NCBI RefSeq assembly: GCF_004027225.2
Contig: NC_044289.2
Location: 12,734,354-12,798,353, forward strand
Source: Strigops habroptila
Taxonomy: Eukaryota; Chordata; Aves; Psittaciformes; Psittacidae
Reading direction: 5' to 3'
DNA length: 64,000 bases
Shown: positions 36,831 through 48,530 of the stretch, one piece after another
Layout of the letters: every line of letters starts with the position of its first letter
How positions within the stretch are numbered: the first letter of the stretch is position 1
Notes under the pieces: model-generated
Told to the model about the DNA's origin: nothing
Database searches by the model: none
The model's input: the letters and a program-made list of their open reading frames with translations, nothing else
Program-made: the position numbers and the translations under genes

Positions 36831-39800
36831 TGATGAAGAAGGGCTGCCAGCGACGCTGGCTCCTCTTGCTATTGTCAGGGCCAGGAGGGTGATGGTCTCG
36901 GTTTAGCTCCCCTTCCCTGTCTGTACGTGGATGCCCGGCAGTGTGCCGGTGCTCGGCTCCAGCAGGGCCCCAGCGCTGGGGGAAGACAGAGTTGCTGTCG
37001 ATGTGCTTTTGTTCCTTTCGGGATCAATAACTGGACTCTGCTCCGGTGAAGAGGCCGAGAGCTGGTGTGCAGAGCTCTGTGGGCATCCGCACGTGGGTCT
37101 GGCTCTTCCTACCCTGCAGGCTGCTCATCAGAGCTCTACATCTTGTTTCCCTATAGAAATGGTGATCCTTATCTTCTGCTTAAATGGTGTCATTTGGATT
37201 CAGTTGTCACCTGTGTTGAGAACTGCTATATTTACTCTCAGGAAAACCTGCCCTATCTTGTTTAGTCTCTCAGATAAGATCTTATTTCTGCACTGCTTTT
37301 AATGTCCAGCTTGGCTACTCCAGCTAATAATGTTCATCAGCGTTCTCCCTGTGTTTTATTCTTCTCTGTTCTGCAAAGTTCACACCTTCGTCATTGCCTT
37401 CAGCAACCCATCAGGATTGTCCACAAACAAAGAAAGCATCTTTGTTTTGAAAGACTATCTGTTGTCAGCAGACATTGACTTGCCTGATGCTCAGCTATCC
37501 TCAAGGCAGCCTGTGCCGTAGTATTTATTCAGTATAATGACATTTATGTGATGCAGGACATTATCTGACACCTATTAGTGTATATTCTCAAGTTAAAAAT
37601 GTGAGGTTTAACAAATTCCCTTCTTTTCTAAGGGCATAGCTGTTTATTTAACTGTACAAACAGAGCTATTTATGTTAGCGTTCCACTCAGAGCAAGTGGG
37701 AAGTTGCAATTCCTCTACTCTATGTGCAAGGAGGTCTTCACCTTTACCCAGCAGCAAGTAGAAATGGTTTCTTGCATAGTTTCAGCTCTTGCTACTTCAG
37801 AGCTTGAGTGGTGTGTTTCAAAGGCAAATGTGATTTAAGTACATGCTCTGTGTAAGATTTCTGCTAGTTTTTGTGTTTATTGCTCTGTTAGCGTTCAGTT
37901 TGGATGAACTGGAGTGCCTAAGAAGTAGTTACAAACAGATGCAGAATACATTGTTTTCCTCACTTAAAGTGCTGCTCTAAACTTCACAGTACAAACACTG
38001 CTTTTCACTTTAGCTCAGAGGGTTTTTTAATTTTGATTAATGGTCAGAATTAGGAACAGTGTTGAAGGTGGTGACAGCAAGATTAACTCTGTGCTTAGGG
38101 GGGGACAGTGGTTTAACACACTTGATCTCTGAAGGATTAGAAGAACCATGGATTGCTGACATGCAGTTGAAGTTGTCCAGATAGCTAGTAAATTATTATT
38201 AAGCCCTAGTTGCAACTGTTTAAGGCTCAGACAACTACATTGTGTAATGTCAGTGCTATTCTCTTCACTTCTATCATCCAAGTGATACAAAGTAAAAATT
38301 AGGTTGAAAGAGACATCAGGAAGGAGTCTGGTTCAGCCTTTTGCTAGAAGCAGGGCTAACTTCAGTTGATTTGTGTTTGGTTTCTGTTAAATCTCAACAC
38401 ATGCACAATGTCTTAAACACTGGAGAAGGAGATTCCATGTGCTTAATTAAGCACTGCAAGAAATGTGTGTCTTGTGAAATGCTGAACTTAAATTGCAAAC
38501 AAAGGAGGTCTAAGCCCATTACTGTCCTATTGGCAGTGAACACCAGAAACTTCCTCCCCCTTCTGTAGAAGTCTGAAGAATCTAGAGCTTTTTGAGAAAT
38601 AACCACGTAAGCTCTGCTTTCTAGATAGCCAGTTGCCTTTGTTATGCTTCCTGACCCTTCAGAGGTCTCCTCAACAGAGCCCTACACATGAGCACAAACT
38701 GTAGGATAAAACATGAGCTGCAGCGTGGTGTGGGATTGATTTCCTGCTCATCTGTAAACAATAGTGGCTGTAACTCTTCATGGGATACAGCCCTTCAGAC
38801 CCCCACAGGAACTTAAAGCTCTACTTTGTGATGTGCCAGGAACAGTCAAACCCTTCAAATGCAGGGGCAGGCATGCTCAACTCCTCCAGCCATCTGAAAT
38901 GCCCTCACTGTTGTTTTGCCTACAACAAGGACATAGTTATCCACCTTGTTAGTTAGAAACCTTGGAACCAGACAACTGAGAGGCTGCCTGGACAGCTTTG
39001 GGCTCTGCCAGTCGTGTATTTCTCTGTGTGGAAGCTGACAGGCTTATCCCAGTGCTCAGAGAAGATGTGGTGCTTCCCAAACTAGCCATGAGATTCTGCA
39101 GTAGTCCCTGCACAGCTTTAGTAGTCTTGCCATGAGCTGTATGCTGTAAGAATCTAATCTTGAGCAGTGGTGTCAGTGGTACGGTTCATGTTTAAAAGGC
39201 CACAGCATTGCTGTCAGTGTATAATCTGCTTTTGGTTGACTAGGTTACAGCTGTAATATGATCAAACAACAGCTGGAGATCTAAAATAACTTGGAGAGGT
39301 TCTATACCCTAGGAACCAAAGGAAGACAGTCATTCAGAGGAAGTGACTGACAGCTTGTCCTTGTACCAGTTACGATTCCCTTCCAGTTAGATATAAGCTG
39401 AGGTGCTAAACAGCATCAGCATGATAGGGACAAAGTTTAGCATTGATCTGCTGTCCCTGGAGCTTGCTGTTGCTTGGGAGCTCGCAGATATGTGGCACAG
39501 AGGTGAAGACTACTTGCAGCACTGACTGCTGCCTGGTGGGGATACAGCTTTTCATCTGAGAACAGGGCTCTTGATGAGTAGCCCTGACCACAACTGTTAA
39601 CACTCCTAGTAAGTTAATAATGGTATAGTATACTGGGGGTGCTCAGCACAGGAACTGAGTGGATCCACTTTTTGTTGCCCTTTTTCTGGGGAGGCTGTGA
39701 TGCCCCCTGTCCCCTTTAATATCCCAGTCCATGTGACAGGGCTGTCCCATGTCTGCAGTGGAAGCTGTGGCAGGCTGGCACATCAGACTGACATGGCAGG

Positions 39801-42800
39801 GGGCTGTGAAAGGTCTGTAATTGATAAAGGTACTGCAGGAATTGGGGCATGTCCTGGCAGAGAGGGTGAGCGCTGTGGTAACCTGGTAGAAGCAATTGAT
39901 GCAACTCCAATACAGAATTCTTTTGTTGGCAGAAAACATACATCAAAACAATGTGCTGGTGCTTATCTGAACTGGCAAAGCCTCCTGAAGACAGAAGACA
40001 ACTAGATTAGTAACCTTGAGCTTCTATAACTTGTGACTGAAATTTCAAGCTTCCATATGTCAGTGTCTCCTGTAACTGCTACCTGTTCTCCTGCACTAAC
40101 AACCTAGTGAGTCTGACCTTTTTAATGGCTCAGATTAATTGAAGCTTCTACCTGGTAGCTGCCACACAGTCAATTGCAGCTTTTTTTCCCACTCTAATGT
40201 GTAGCATCACTGGTTAGTACCTGGTCAGGCATTCTGATAGCTGGGACTCAGTAAAGCCTTGGTAGGCACTGAGGGTTTAGATTTATCACTGAGCTTGCTT
40301 TGTAGTGGCTGTTGATCATAAAACCAGTGGCATGGGGTAGAGAGAGAATGTGAATAGGAAATTCTTGTTATTGATAAAACTCTATCACTGTCTGTATAAT
40401 AAATATGTGAAACCAAAGGTGCAAATTTGAGCTCTAAAGCCCTTCAAGGTTTTTCCCCTCCTGCTTCAGGGGTCTCTCCCATGGTCTGTTGTAGTGGCAG
40501 TTGTCTGGGGCTGAATGCCTGCATGGGGCGGGTGCTGGGGAGGGCAGGGGAATGTGGAGTGCAGTGCTGTGGGGAAGCCCTCGGTTCTGGAGCAGGATAC
40601 TTCACTCCAGTGGTCTCTGGTCTTTACCTTCAGAGCTTGGTGTAAACAAGGCTGTTTATACAGGCTGCTGGGAGAGTCGGTGTTTGAGGGAACAGATGTG
40701 TGTGATGAGGAGATTGGGGGTTCTGGAGGTAACCTTTTTGTTGTTGCAATTGGCAAATGTTACAAGAGTACTACTTAATTGTGTAAATCTTCACTTACAC
40801 AATGCTGTGATGGTGATACTGGACTAACAGTGATCTTCTTACCGCTCAAGTGCGATCCTTCGGTACTGAAGACCGGCCCACAGACAGACCTGCTCCTCCC
40901 AGAGAAGAAATCTATGAATACATCATTTTTCGAGGCAGTGACATCAAAGACATCACTGTCTGTGAACCTCCAAAAGCTCAGCATACTCTGCCACAAGATC
41001 CTGCCATTGTTCAAGTAAGTTAGCTGAAGTGTTGATAGAAAGTTGTGATAAAACGTTGGTGCTGAAGGACTGGATTTTGGTATAAACTGATTAAAAATGA
41101 AGGCCAGTAAGTGTCTCCAGGAATCTTCAGATTGTTTGAAGCACCCTGAATTTCACTGTAATGTTTAAAATAGCAGCAGCATTAAAGACTTCAGTCAACA
41201 AAAGGCAGAGCTAGCTGAGAATGCAGAAAAATCATAAAGAGGTAAACTAACGCTTCTCAGTATTTACTTAAGCTTTAGTAATGCTGTGTGCAAAGTAGAG
41301 AATCACTGCCAAAGCAAGTTGACTTCTGGACACTGTAAATGGAAATGTACTTTGTCTTGTTACAGTCTTCACTGGGCTCTGCCTCTACATCATCCTTTCA
41401 GCCACATGTGCCTTACAGCCCGTTTAGAGGTATGCCACCTTACAGCCAGCTTGCAGCCAGCTCTTTACTTAGCCAGCAGTATGCAGCTTCATTAGGTTTA
41501 GGTAAGTAAAAACTTTACTTACTAGAATAAAGGTCTGATCCTTGTGTGCAGCTACTGTGAAACTAAATAAAACTAATCCAAACTTCGTGCCAAGTGTTAG
41601 GCTGTAACCAGCAGTGAATAAGTAGTTAACTTTGTGCAATGATCTTCCTGCATGGAGGCCTGCGTTTCACTTACACCTGCATGTACAAACACACACACAA
41701 GAAACAAACTAAATAGCTCAACTTTCTGTGGGTAACGTGAACACCTAACAGTTGAGGCCAGCTCATTTCTAACCTACCATACCTTTCATATCCATCACAT
41801 GTGAAAAGAACTTGAATTCCCAGAGAGGACTGTAAATAAGCCACTCTAATGCTGTTCTAGAGATTCTTGTATCTCTTTCCAAGTCCTTCGGATGTTTCAC
41901 TACCTGGTATCTTATCCATGTATCTTTGCTTTCTCTTCTTCCCTCTATCTCTTTAGAGAAATTGGTAAGCCCTCCAGCATCAGCAGCTGCTTCCAGTCCT
42001 AGTTCTTCTCCGTCTCCACAACCTGTCTCAGAGCCTGACATGTCTTCAGAGCCCCATCAGCTCTCTTCCAAGGGTAACAGCAGTTTGAGGACTCCAAATA
42101 TTTGGAAGAACTGCATGGCACTTGCAAACACTCTGTTCTTGTTAACCCCTCCTAGAATGATAGTGTTTGTGTGGGTAATGCTAGCGGAACTAGTTTGTTC
42201 TCAGCTTTTTTTTGCCTTTCATTACGTGAAGTATTCCTCCTGTCCAGGAGTATCAATTAGACAGGAGAAAGTACAGGACAGTGGATCCTCTTGTGTAAGT
42301 ATGAGGAGGGGGCTGAGGTTCAGGGATGTTAATATGCTGCATCCTACTCAGGAACATGTGTAACCCTAGGGATTGGGTGAGGAATTGCCCTTTGCTTAGA
42401 AGACAAACACTGCTGAAGTTGTGGGTGGCCTTTCTGTTTGAGACCTAGGTTAATAGAAGGTTCAGGAGTATTGCTGTAGTTGATGAAACATCAGGATAGA
42501 TTTCATGCATGGTGGGGCATTGTACCTTATCAAGACTCCTGATTAGCAAAGCATGACTAACAGTAAGCAGTTTGAGTTGTGGTAAGGCTGAGATAACAGT
42601 TCTGGGTGCTTGCTTCTATGTATGAGAACATAAAGGAAGTTGAGTAGAGATACTAGACTGACCATCCTCAGAGCAGAGAGACCAGGTGCAGCCTGCATTT
42701 AAACATGGTAATGAGTTTCATCTGTTTTTAACTCAAGCATGTATGCTCGTGTTGGCATGGAACTGTTTTTGCTTCCTCCCTGGTTTTGCTCATCTCTCTG

Positions 42801-45800
42801 TACATCCTTCCTCAGTATTCTGGCTAAGCTTTGAAACTTTCTCATGTTAAACTTGCACAGCAGCTTTCTCCTCTTGAATAATCCTTAGGACATGCCTGTC
42901 TTCCTTGCAAGTTTTCCAGATGTACATTAACTGGGAACCTGCATGATGTTAACTGCTGGGTATATCTCATGAGGACTCGAGTGACCCAGCAGTGTCAGTG
43001 GCTTGGTTTGTGTGTACTCCTCAGCTTTTCACTTTTCTTGCTTTAAGTATAATTCAGAGTTCGCTTCCAAACAGCTCTTATGCATAACTACATAAACCTG
43101 TAGTATTTCAGAACTTCTAATTAAACCTAGACTGCAGTGTTTCTTCTGAGTACTGAAGACTGTCACTTTTTAATATAATTGGTGTAAGGTATACCAAACC
43201 ATGAAAAGTATTTACATGTTTTGTAGTGTGAATAAATAAGCCTGGATGGAAGAGCAACAGAAGTCTTGGTAACACTTTGGCCTTGACCAAGAAGGAATTT
43301 AAAAGGGTAACTTTGAGATCCTGGTCTGGTTTCAGGTTTTCTTTGTCTGAAAGCTAACAATAAGCAATGAAGTTGAAGAACTTCTAAAAGCAGCTTCCAA
43401 AATGGGATATAGTTGAGGTGGTTGAGCTTTTGCTGCAAAACTTTCTTGACAAAGCAGAGCAGCTTTCTTGAGCAGTTTCAAAACGGTGCATTTTTTGCCA
43501 AGATTTAAAGTATTGTGTAAAGTAAAATCCTACATAACCAAAGATACACCTAGGAATTAGATTTTGGTATAAATTGTCAAGGAGACTGACCTGGCTTGCT
43601 TGTCTAATGCTCGTCTAACTTTGCTGAAGAAATAAATTGGTAGATTTCCTGGTTTTTAAGGCTCTGGATTGAGAGCCACAACTTGTAGTGCCTTCCCTAG
43701 TGTATATGCCACTTAAACATAGCATGTAATGATGAACACTCGAGGCTTTGAGTAAGTCTTGACAAAACTGTTTCTCCGTAGCAGTGGGTAGGGTTTGAAG
43801 AAGCGTTGGCACGTGCTCTGAGAGGCACTTGGTCACTGGGATCTTTTCCAGGTGCTGGTTTTCCTTCTGTTCACCCGGTCCGCAAGAGCCCCATGGTGGA
43901 ACAGGCTGTTCAGACCGGGCCGGTTGACAACATGAATTCACAAAAGCCACCCCCAGTGAAAGTAAATCCCGGGGTTCAGCGCAACGGGCGGCAGGTTCCA
44001 CAGGGCAGCAGTAAGGCCAATGGTACGTACCCACCGCTGCTTCCTTCTGGTGCTGTTCTCAAACAGCCTCCAAAGGTGCAGGACTGAACAGTTTGGGGGT
44101 TGTTCTTGTGTTCCTTCATTGAGTTTATCCTTCTTGTTCAGTAGATACAGTTCAGGCAGCACCTGTGCAAACCCAAGGACAGGTGAATGATGAGAACAGA
44201 AGACCTCAAAGGAGAAGATCGGGTAGGTTAACCTGGCACTGAACAGTTGCGTTGGCCTCTGAAGGCAAGTATGGTGAGCTTCAGTCGAGGGTTATTGGGC
44301 AGAAGATTGAGAGCAAAGCAAAGCTTGATAAGACCTTGGGCATCCAGAGGCGCTTCCCTAACAAAATAGGTTCTGGAGTCACAGAGGTTCAGAACATTCC
44401 AGGGGCAGAATCTAGTGTCTTTCCAGAAATTTGAAGGTACATTATAAAACCTGATGCTACAAGTTGGCAGCAACAACTGGATCTCTCTGAATCCCGAAGT
44501 GTTTTTACTGGGAAGGGGCAGCCTGTTTGAGACTTTCCAGAGCTGTTGGAAGTGAGAGGAACTACGGAGCCCTTGCTTCCATCAAGGCTGCAGTTTAAGC
44601 ACGGGTCAAAAGAAAGTGGAATTGAGTTCAAATAGATATTTCTGCCCAAGCAATGTGAGGAAAATAAAGGGGGGGGGGAGGTGGAAGGCAGAAAACAAAA
44701 CTTCAGGCTGAGGTCTTCAAATTAGTTTGCCCAAGGGCAGTGGTGTAGAAAGGGGTTGTAGCTTTTCCAGGAAGGAGTTGATGGTCTCAGCTGGAAACCA
44801 CCAACTCTACAGAGCACAAGCTCCCTTTGTGGGTAGGTGAGTCTTGGGTGGATTTTCCAAAACCAGTGACCTGCTCCTCTTTGCCATCGTGACAGGTTTG
44901 TAGAGTACTGACAGTGCCCTGCTTGCAGATGAGTAGCAGGCAGGAAGGGCAGTTTTCCCTCCTTCCCTCAGCTTTTCTTGGTAGAGTGTTTGTTCTTATT
45001 TCCCCTCCTCACACTGGAAGGAGAATTGGGTATGTTCTGTCTTACCATTAAGACTGACATCCAGGAATGCTTTTCGGACAGTTAAAGTTTTGCTGTAATG
45101 TGTCTCCTACAGCCAAGTTGAGAAGTTGCTTTCAAAGAGGTGTGGCCTAACCACAGGACTGGAAGCCAGAAACTCCTGAGTTCTAACCCAGGTTTCCTCT
45201 GGTCTTGAGCAAGTCATTTAACCTCCCTGTGCATTACCCAGTGTTTAAACTCTCCTGCTTTCAGGAAACAGGAGAACCAGAAACCGTTCTAGAGGACAAA
45301 ACAGACCAACTACTGTGAAGGAAAATACAATAAAGTTTGAAGGTGACTTTGACTTTGAAAGTGCAAATGCACAATTCAACAGAGAGGAACTTGATAAAGA
45401 ATTCAAGAAGAAACTGAACTTTAAAGGTTTGTGACTTCATTAAATATGAATTGCTGAGCTAGTAGTAAACACTGCATAGACAAACTCGTGCTGAGAAACT
45501 GCATGGTTACATCTGAAATGTTGTTTGAGGGAGCAAGAGAACAGATGGCTCTTCAGTATGCACCAAGGAAGTGTAATACCCTGCTTTATCTTCAGATGAC
45601 AAAGCAGAGACGGGGGAAGAAAAAGGGGACCCTGGAGTGGCAACTCAAAACAATGATGGCAGTGCAGAGGAGGACCTTCTGGGACCCAACTGCTACTATG
45701 ATAAATCCAAGTCTTTCTTTGACAACATTTCCTCAGAACTGAAGTCTAGGTGAGTGTTCCCTAAAAGGCTGCTGGGTTTTAAACCTATTTATGTCTACAA

Positions 45801-46848
45801 TTCTATGCCTAAATCTATGTCACTTGGTTTAACTCTTTAAGAAGTGTAGAATGCAAGGAAATGAGCAAAACAGTCTTCAGAAGGGAGTACTGCTGTGCAT
45901 TTTGTGGCTTACAAGTGACAGTAACCAAGCTTCATGCTGTGGGATCAAACAAAAAGCAATGATTTCAACTGATACACTTGCCTAAACTCCGATACAGGAA
46001 TTTTCAGTTCTGTTTCCCAGTTCTGCCTTTGAACCTGTTGGTTTTTAAACAAATTTCTTATCTCTGTTGTGGGAGGAGGTGTCAGGGTCATGCTGTGCTG
46101 GAGATGGAGCAGCTTGCAGACAGGAGCTGAGCCTGGAGCTGGGGCAGGGAGGAGGTCAGGTCTGTCTGTGGAGATGCATTAAGTTAGATGTTGGGGATAT
46201 TAAAAGAAAGCTTCGTCTTTGGCTGCTGATGTTATCACTTGCCTGGTGAAGTCAGGCATCCCTGTGGTGGCAGGATGTGGAATTCCCTTGGTAAGGCTTG
46301 GCAAAGCTGCCTTCTGAGTGTGTGCTCTAAGGTGTTGAGGGCAGGGTGGCCTCTGCTGAGGTAGAAACACACCAGTGCTATGGGAGTGCCTCAGTAGCCG
46401 TCAGCTGAAATGCTGGAAATCATGTTCAACCCTTTCCTAGGCCCATCTGTAGTTTTCCAGTAGGAAAGGGGCTTACAAAAGCCAATAGCTGTCACCTTCA
46501 AATCCATGCTTTGCGGAGGAATCGAGTTAGTGTGTGTATGTTAATGGGGGGGTGTGTGTATGTTGGGGAGTATGGTTCTTGTTGCAGTTCAGTTGAGCAA
46601 AACGGGGTGTGAGAGGCTTCCTGCTGGGTTGTGGCTGTTCGCTGTCAGTGTCAGAGCTGACCACGGTGGGGTTCAGTTCCAGGCGCACCACGTGGGCTGA
46701 GGAGAGGAAGCTCAACACAGAGACGTTCGGAGTGTCCGGCCGGTTCCTCCGTGGCCGCAGCTTTCGCGGTGGGTTCCGAGGTGGAAGGGGCAGCGGCGCC
46801 GCGAGGCGGAACCAACCCACTCACAGAGCTGGTACCGGCAGAGTGTAA
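36296..46848 (+). CDS. LSM14B: LSM14B mRNA-processing body assembly factor (9 coding exons incl. candidate cassette)
   Basis: LSM14B (RAP55B) is a Scd6/LSM14-family RNP protein of P-bodies and oocyte mRNPs that binds DDX6/4E-T-type repression complexes. Exons: 36296-36416, 40851-41014, 41366-41501, candidate cassette 41957-42073, 43852-44022, 44142-44222, 45265-45426, 45596-45749, 46683-46848. All junctions are GT-AG and phases agree. Skipping the cassette gives 384 aa (human protein 385 aa, from memory); including it gives 423 aa. Domains in the 384-aa form: LSm/Sm-like fold about 1-80; Ser/Pro/Tyr linker with conserved [12 protein letters not shown] (about 150-161); Arg-rich [13 protein letters not shown] motif [14 protein letters not shown] (about 249-262); FFD box [13 protein letters not shown] (about 311-323); TFG box [13 protein letters not shown] (about 334-346); RGG tail. 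The start has a strong Kozak context, GCCGCCACCATGA. Confidence 0.96.
36417..40850 (+). other. LSM14B: LSM14B intron 1
   Basis: A 4.4-kb intron that starts inside the CpG island and becomes AT-rich after about 37100. No exon-like or repeat-like element recognised. The acceptor is CTTACCGCTCAAG at 40838-40850. Confidence 0.85.
40851..41014 (+). CDS. LSM14B: LSM14B coding exon 2
   Basis: It completes the LSm domain: [13 protein letters not shown], then [19 protein letters not shown], then PQDPAIVQ. Donor CAA then GTAAGT, phase 0. Strong family match. Confidence 0.96.
41366..41501 (+). CDS. LSM14B: LSM14B coding exon 3
   Basis: The acceptor TTGTTACAG ends at 41365. The exon encodes [20 protein letters not shown] followed by a Ser/Gln/Tyr-rich linker ending QQYAASLGL plus one base. 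Donor GTAAGT at 41502, phase 1. Confidence 0.95.
41957..42073 (+). CDS. LSM14B: LSM14B candidate cassette exon (39 codons)
   Basis: This 117-nt open segment lies between an acceptor, TATCTCTTTAG (ending 41956), and a donor, AAGG then GTAACA (GT at 42074). Entering in phase 1 it reads [20 protein letters not shown], then [19 protein letters not shown], and leaves in phase 1. It can therefore be included or skipped without changing the frame. The Ser/Pro-rich content fits the LSM14 linker. Skipping gives the usual family length, so it is probably alternative. Confidence 0.7.
42074..43851 (+). other. LSM14B: LSM14B intron after the candidate cassette
   Basis: 1.8 kb without recognisable repeats or exons. 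The open frame that continues from the cassette past the donor is unlike any LSM14 protein and is treated as intron. The acceptor is ATCTTTTCCAG ending 43851. Confidence 0.75.
43852..44022 (+). CDS. LSM14B: LSM14B coding exon after cassette
   Basis: It encodes [20 protein letters not shown] and a Pro/Asn/Gln-rich linker ending GSSKAN plus one base. [12 protein letters not shown] is conserved in both LSM14 paralogues. Donor AATG then GTACGT, phase 1. Confidence 0.95.
44142..44222 (+). CDS. LSM14B: LSM14B coding exon ([13 protein letters not shown])
   Basis: A short 81-nt exon with acceptor TCTTGTTCAG ending 44141. It encodes [20 protein letters not shown] then RPQRRRS. Donor TCGG then GTAGGT, phase 1. 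Confidence 0.93.
45150..45240 (+). mobile_element. MIR-like SINE remnant in LSM14B intron
   Basis: The sequence GAGTTCTAACCCAGG, then TCTTGAGCAAGTCATTTAAC, then CTCCCTGTGC follows the order of the MIR core (consensus words GGGCAAGTCACTTAACCTC and TCTGTGCCTCAG, from memory). Plus orientation, old and diverged. It ends roughly 25 bp before the next LSM14B exon. Confidence 0.7.
45265..45426 (+). CDS. LSM14B: LSM14B FDF-domain exon
   Basis: The acceptor CTGCTTTCAG ends at 45264. It encodes [15 protein letters not shown], then [20 protein letters not shown], then [13 protein letters not shown]. The FDF motif is the DDX6-binding element of the family. Donor AAAG then GTTTGT, phase 1. Confidence 0.96.
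45596..45749 (+). CDS. LSM14B: LSM14B FFD-box exon
   Basis: The acceptor TATCTTCAG ends at 45595. It encodes an acidic stretch followed by [20 protein letters not shown] and ISSELKS. The FFD box contacts EDC4/DDX6-type partners in the family. Donor CTAG then GTGAGT, phase 2. Confidence 0.96.
46683..46848 (+). CDS. LSM14B: LSM14B terminal coding exon (TFG box and RGG tail)
   Basis: The acceptor TCAGTTCCAG ends at 46682. It encodes [20 protein letters not shown] (TFG box) and then an Arg/Gly-rich tail, [18 protein letters not shown], ending THRAGTGRV and TAA at 46846-46848. The C-terminal HRAGTGRV matches the LSM14B paralogue rather than LSM14A. Confidence 0.96.
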
Positions 46849-48530
46849 CTTGAGGCAAGTTCTTTAGCAAGATTAAAACTGTGTCTGAGCCAGGTTTGTC
46901 TCTTATTCCTTGTCTGAACTGTCTGTGCAACCTCTTTTTGCTCTCCAGCCTCACAGATACGCCAAGAGTTGTTCCTTATTGTATCTGATTGATCCCTCTA
47001 AGTGGTAGAAGGAAATAGGAGTGGTTTCAGTGTGTTATTTATCATGTTGAATGTGCTGTTGGCTTCTTGGACTGGCCTTCTGTCTGGGGAAGCAAGAGCT
47101 GCTTGTTTGAGCAGAGCCTTTGTAGCCGAGCATTTCAGTTGAAACACAGGAGTGAACTTTGCTGTCTCCTGGGAGCAGATCCCCACGGAATCAAATCTAA
47201 TCCTACCCTTTTTCCTGAATAGGTTCTAACATCTCCCCTGAGAGGATGAAAGTGTATATAGAAAGAAACCAACCAACTGCTGCACTAATGTGGGAAAATG
47301 GTTCATATTGTTTACTGTCTCAGCTCAAGTGACAGAACTTCATGTACTACTGCTTATATTCTGGACTTATTTTGGACCAGCAACTGTCAGCTGGAATATT
47401 CTTTAGAAGAGGGAATGTGTTCAGGGGTACCTTCTTCAGGGTGTCTTTTTTTTTTGTGTATTTTTTTTTTTAAGTGCAGACTAACTTACATGGTTCTTCT
47501 TTCTGGGTCTCTCAAAGGCTGCTATAGTCTAAGCTGAAAGTCAGACTCCTTTTCTGAACCCTGAAGAAGAGAAATCATGCTATTTTAACATGGAACCAAA
47601 GTTCACTTGAAATAAACCAGCTATAATTTCTTTGTTCTGAGTAACCAAATGGATTCTTTGGTGCTGCTGGTCTCACTGGTCTCAGCAGCAGGTGTGAAGC
47701 AGCACTTGGTATCTGGCAGGATGGATTCCTGGTGCTGAGGAGTTGTGTATATTGTCACTTGGGAATACTGGATTGTTGATCATGTAGTAGTGTAAATGAC
47801 TGTACAACTGTTTGGCTGGTACTAGTGTGGAGGTACTACAGGTTTACACAGAGCCGTGGCTCTCCCTTGAGCTCAAGGGCACCGTGTGTTCCTCAGGCTC
47901 GGAGCTCCTTGCAGTGTGTGTGTTGTGTCCTGGTGGGACGTGTCTCTCCTGCGCTCAGCACGAGGAGGTTTTGGCAGTGTCTGACTGTCTGGGATGGAAT
48001 CCGAAGCTCCGACTTCTTGCCTCCGTTTGTACCTTGCTCCTGGGTAGTACCGAACCCGAACAGTTCTCTGTACACTCGTAGGCTGTGGTGGAACACTATG
48101 GAATGTTTTCATTAAACTGGGGATGGGAGTCCATATCGTGAAGCTTAACCGATGGGCATGTTTAATTTGTTTCCTCTGTACCCCCCCTACTGTAAATAGT
48201 TTAGTTGGGTTTTTTCTCTTTTTGTTTTTAACAAGCTGTATGTGGGGAAGGGTTTGGGAGGGGGGAACCTTTGTTTGCATGAATAAGTGGGTTAAATTGC
48301 TGTAGGCATGTGTCCCTTTTCAGTTGGTAGGGAATTCTGTTGGAAAAGCACCTTGATGACTGAACCCCTTACGTAGCTAGAGTTTTAGTTACGCGCTGAC
48401 CTAGGTTACTGTAAAAGCTTGGATTTATTTTTGTAGGACTTTATTGCTAAGGATTAGAACATAGCAGTGGGGCTGCTCTTTGGAGTAATGTAAATTGTAA
48501 TTATAATAAACATGTAAATGTTTCATGTTT
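46849..48530 (+). other. LSM14B: LSM14B 3'UTR with two poly(A) signals
   Basis: After the stop, AATAAA occurs at 47611-47616 and again at 48505-48510, the latter followed by a T-rich stretch. Use of either would give 3'UTRs of about 0.8 or 1.7 kb. A T-rich tract (near 47448-47472) precedes the first signal. Which site dominates cannot be told from the sequence. Confidence 0.65.

Noticed and set aside
42074-42363. Frame continuing from the LSM14B cassette past the GTAACA donor
   Set aside because: No LSM14 similarity after the donor; treated as intron.
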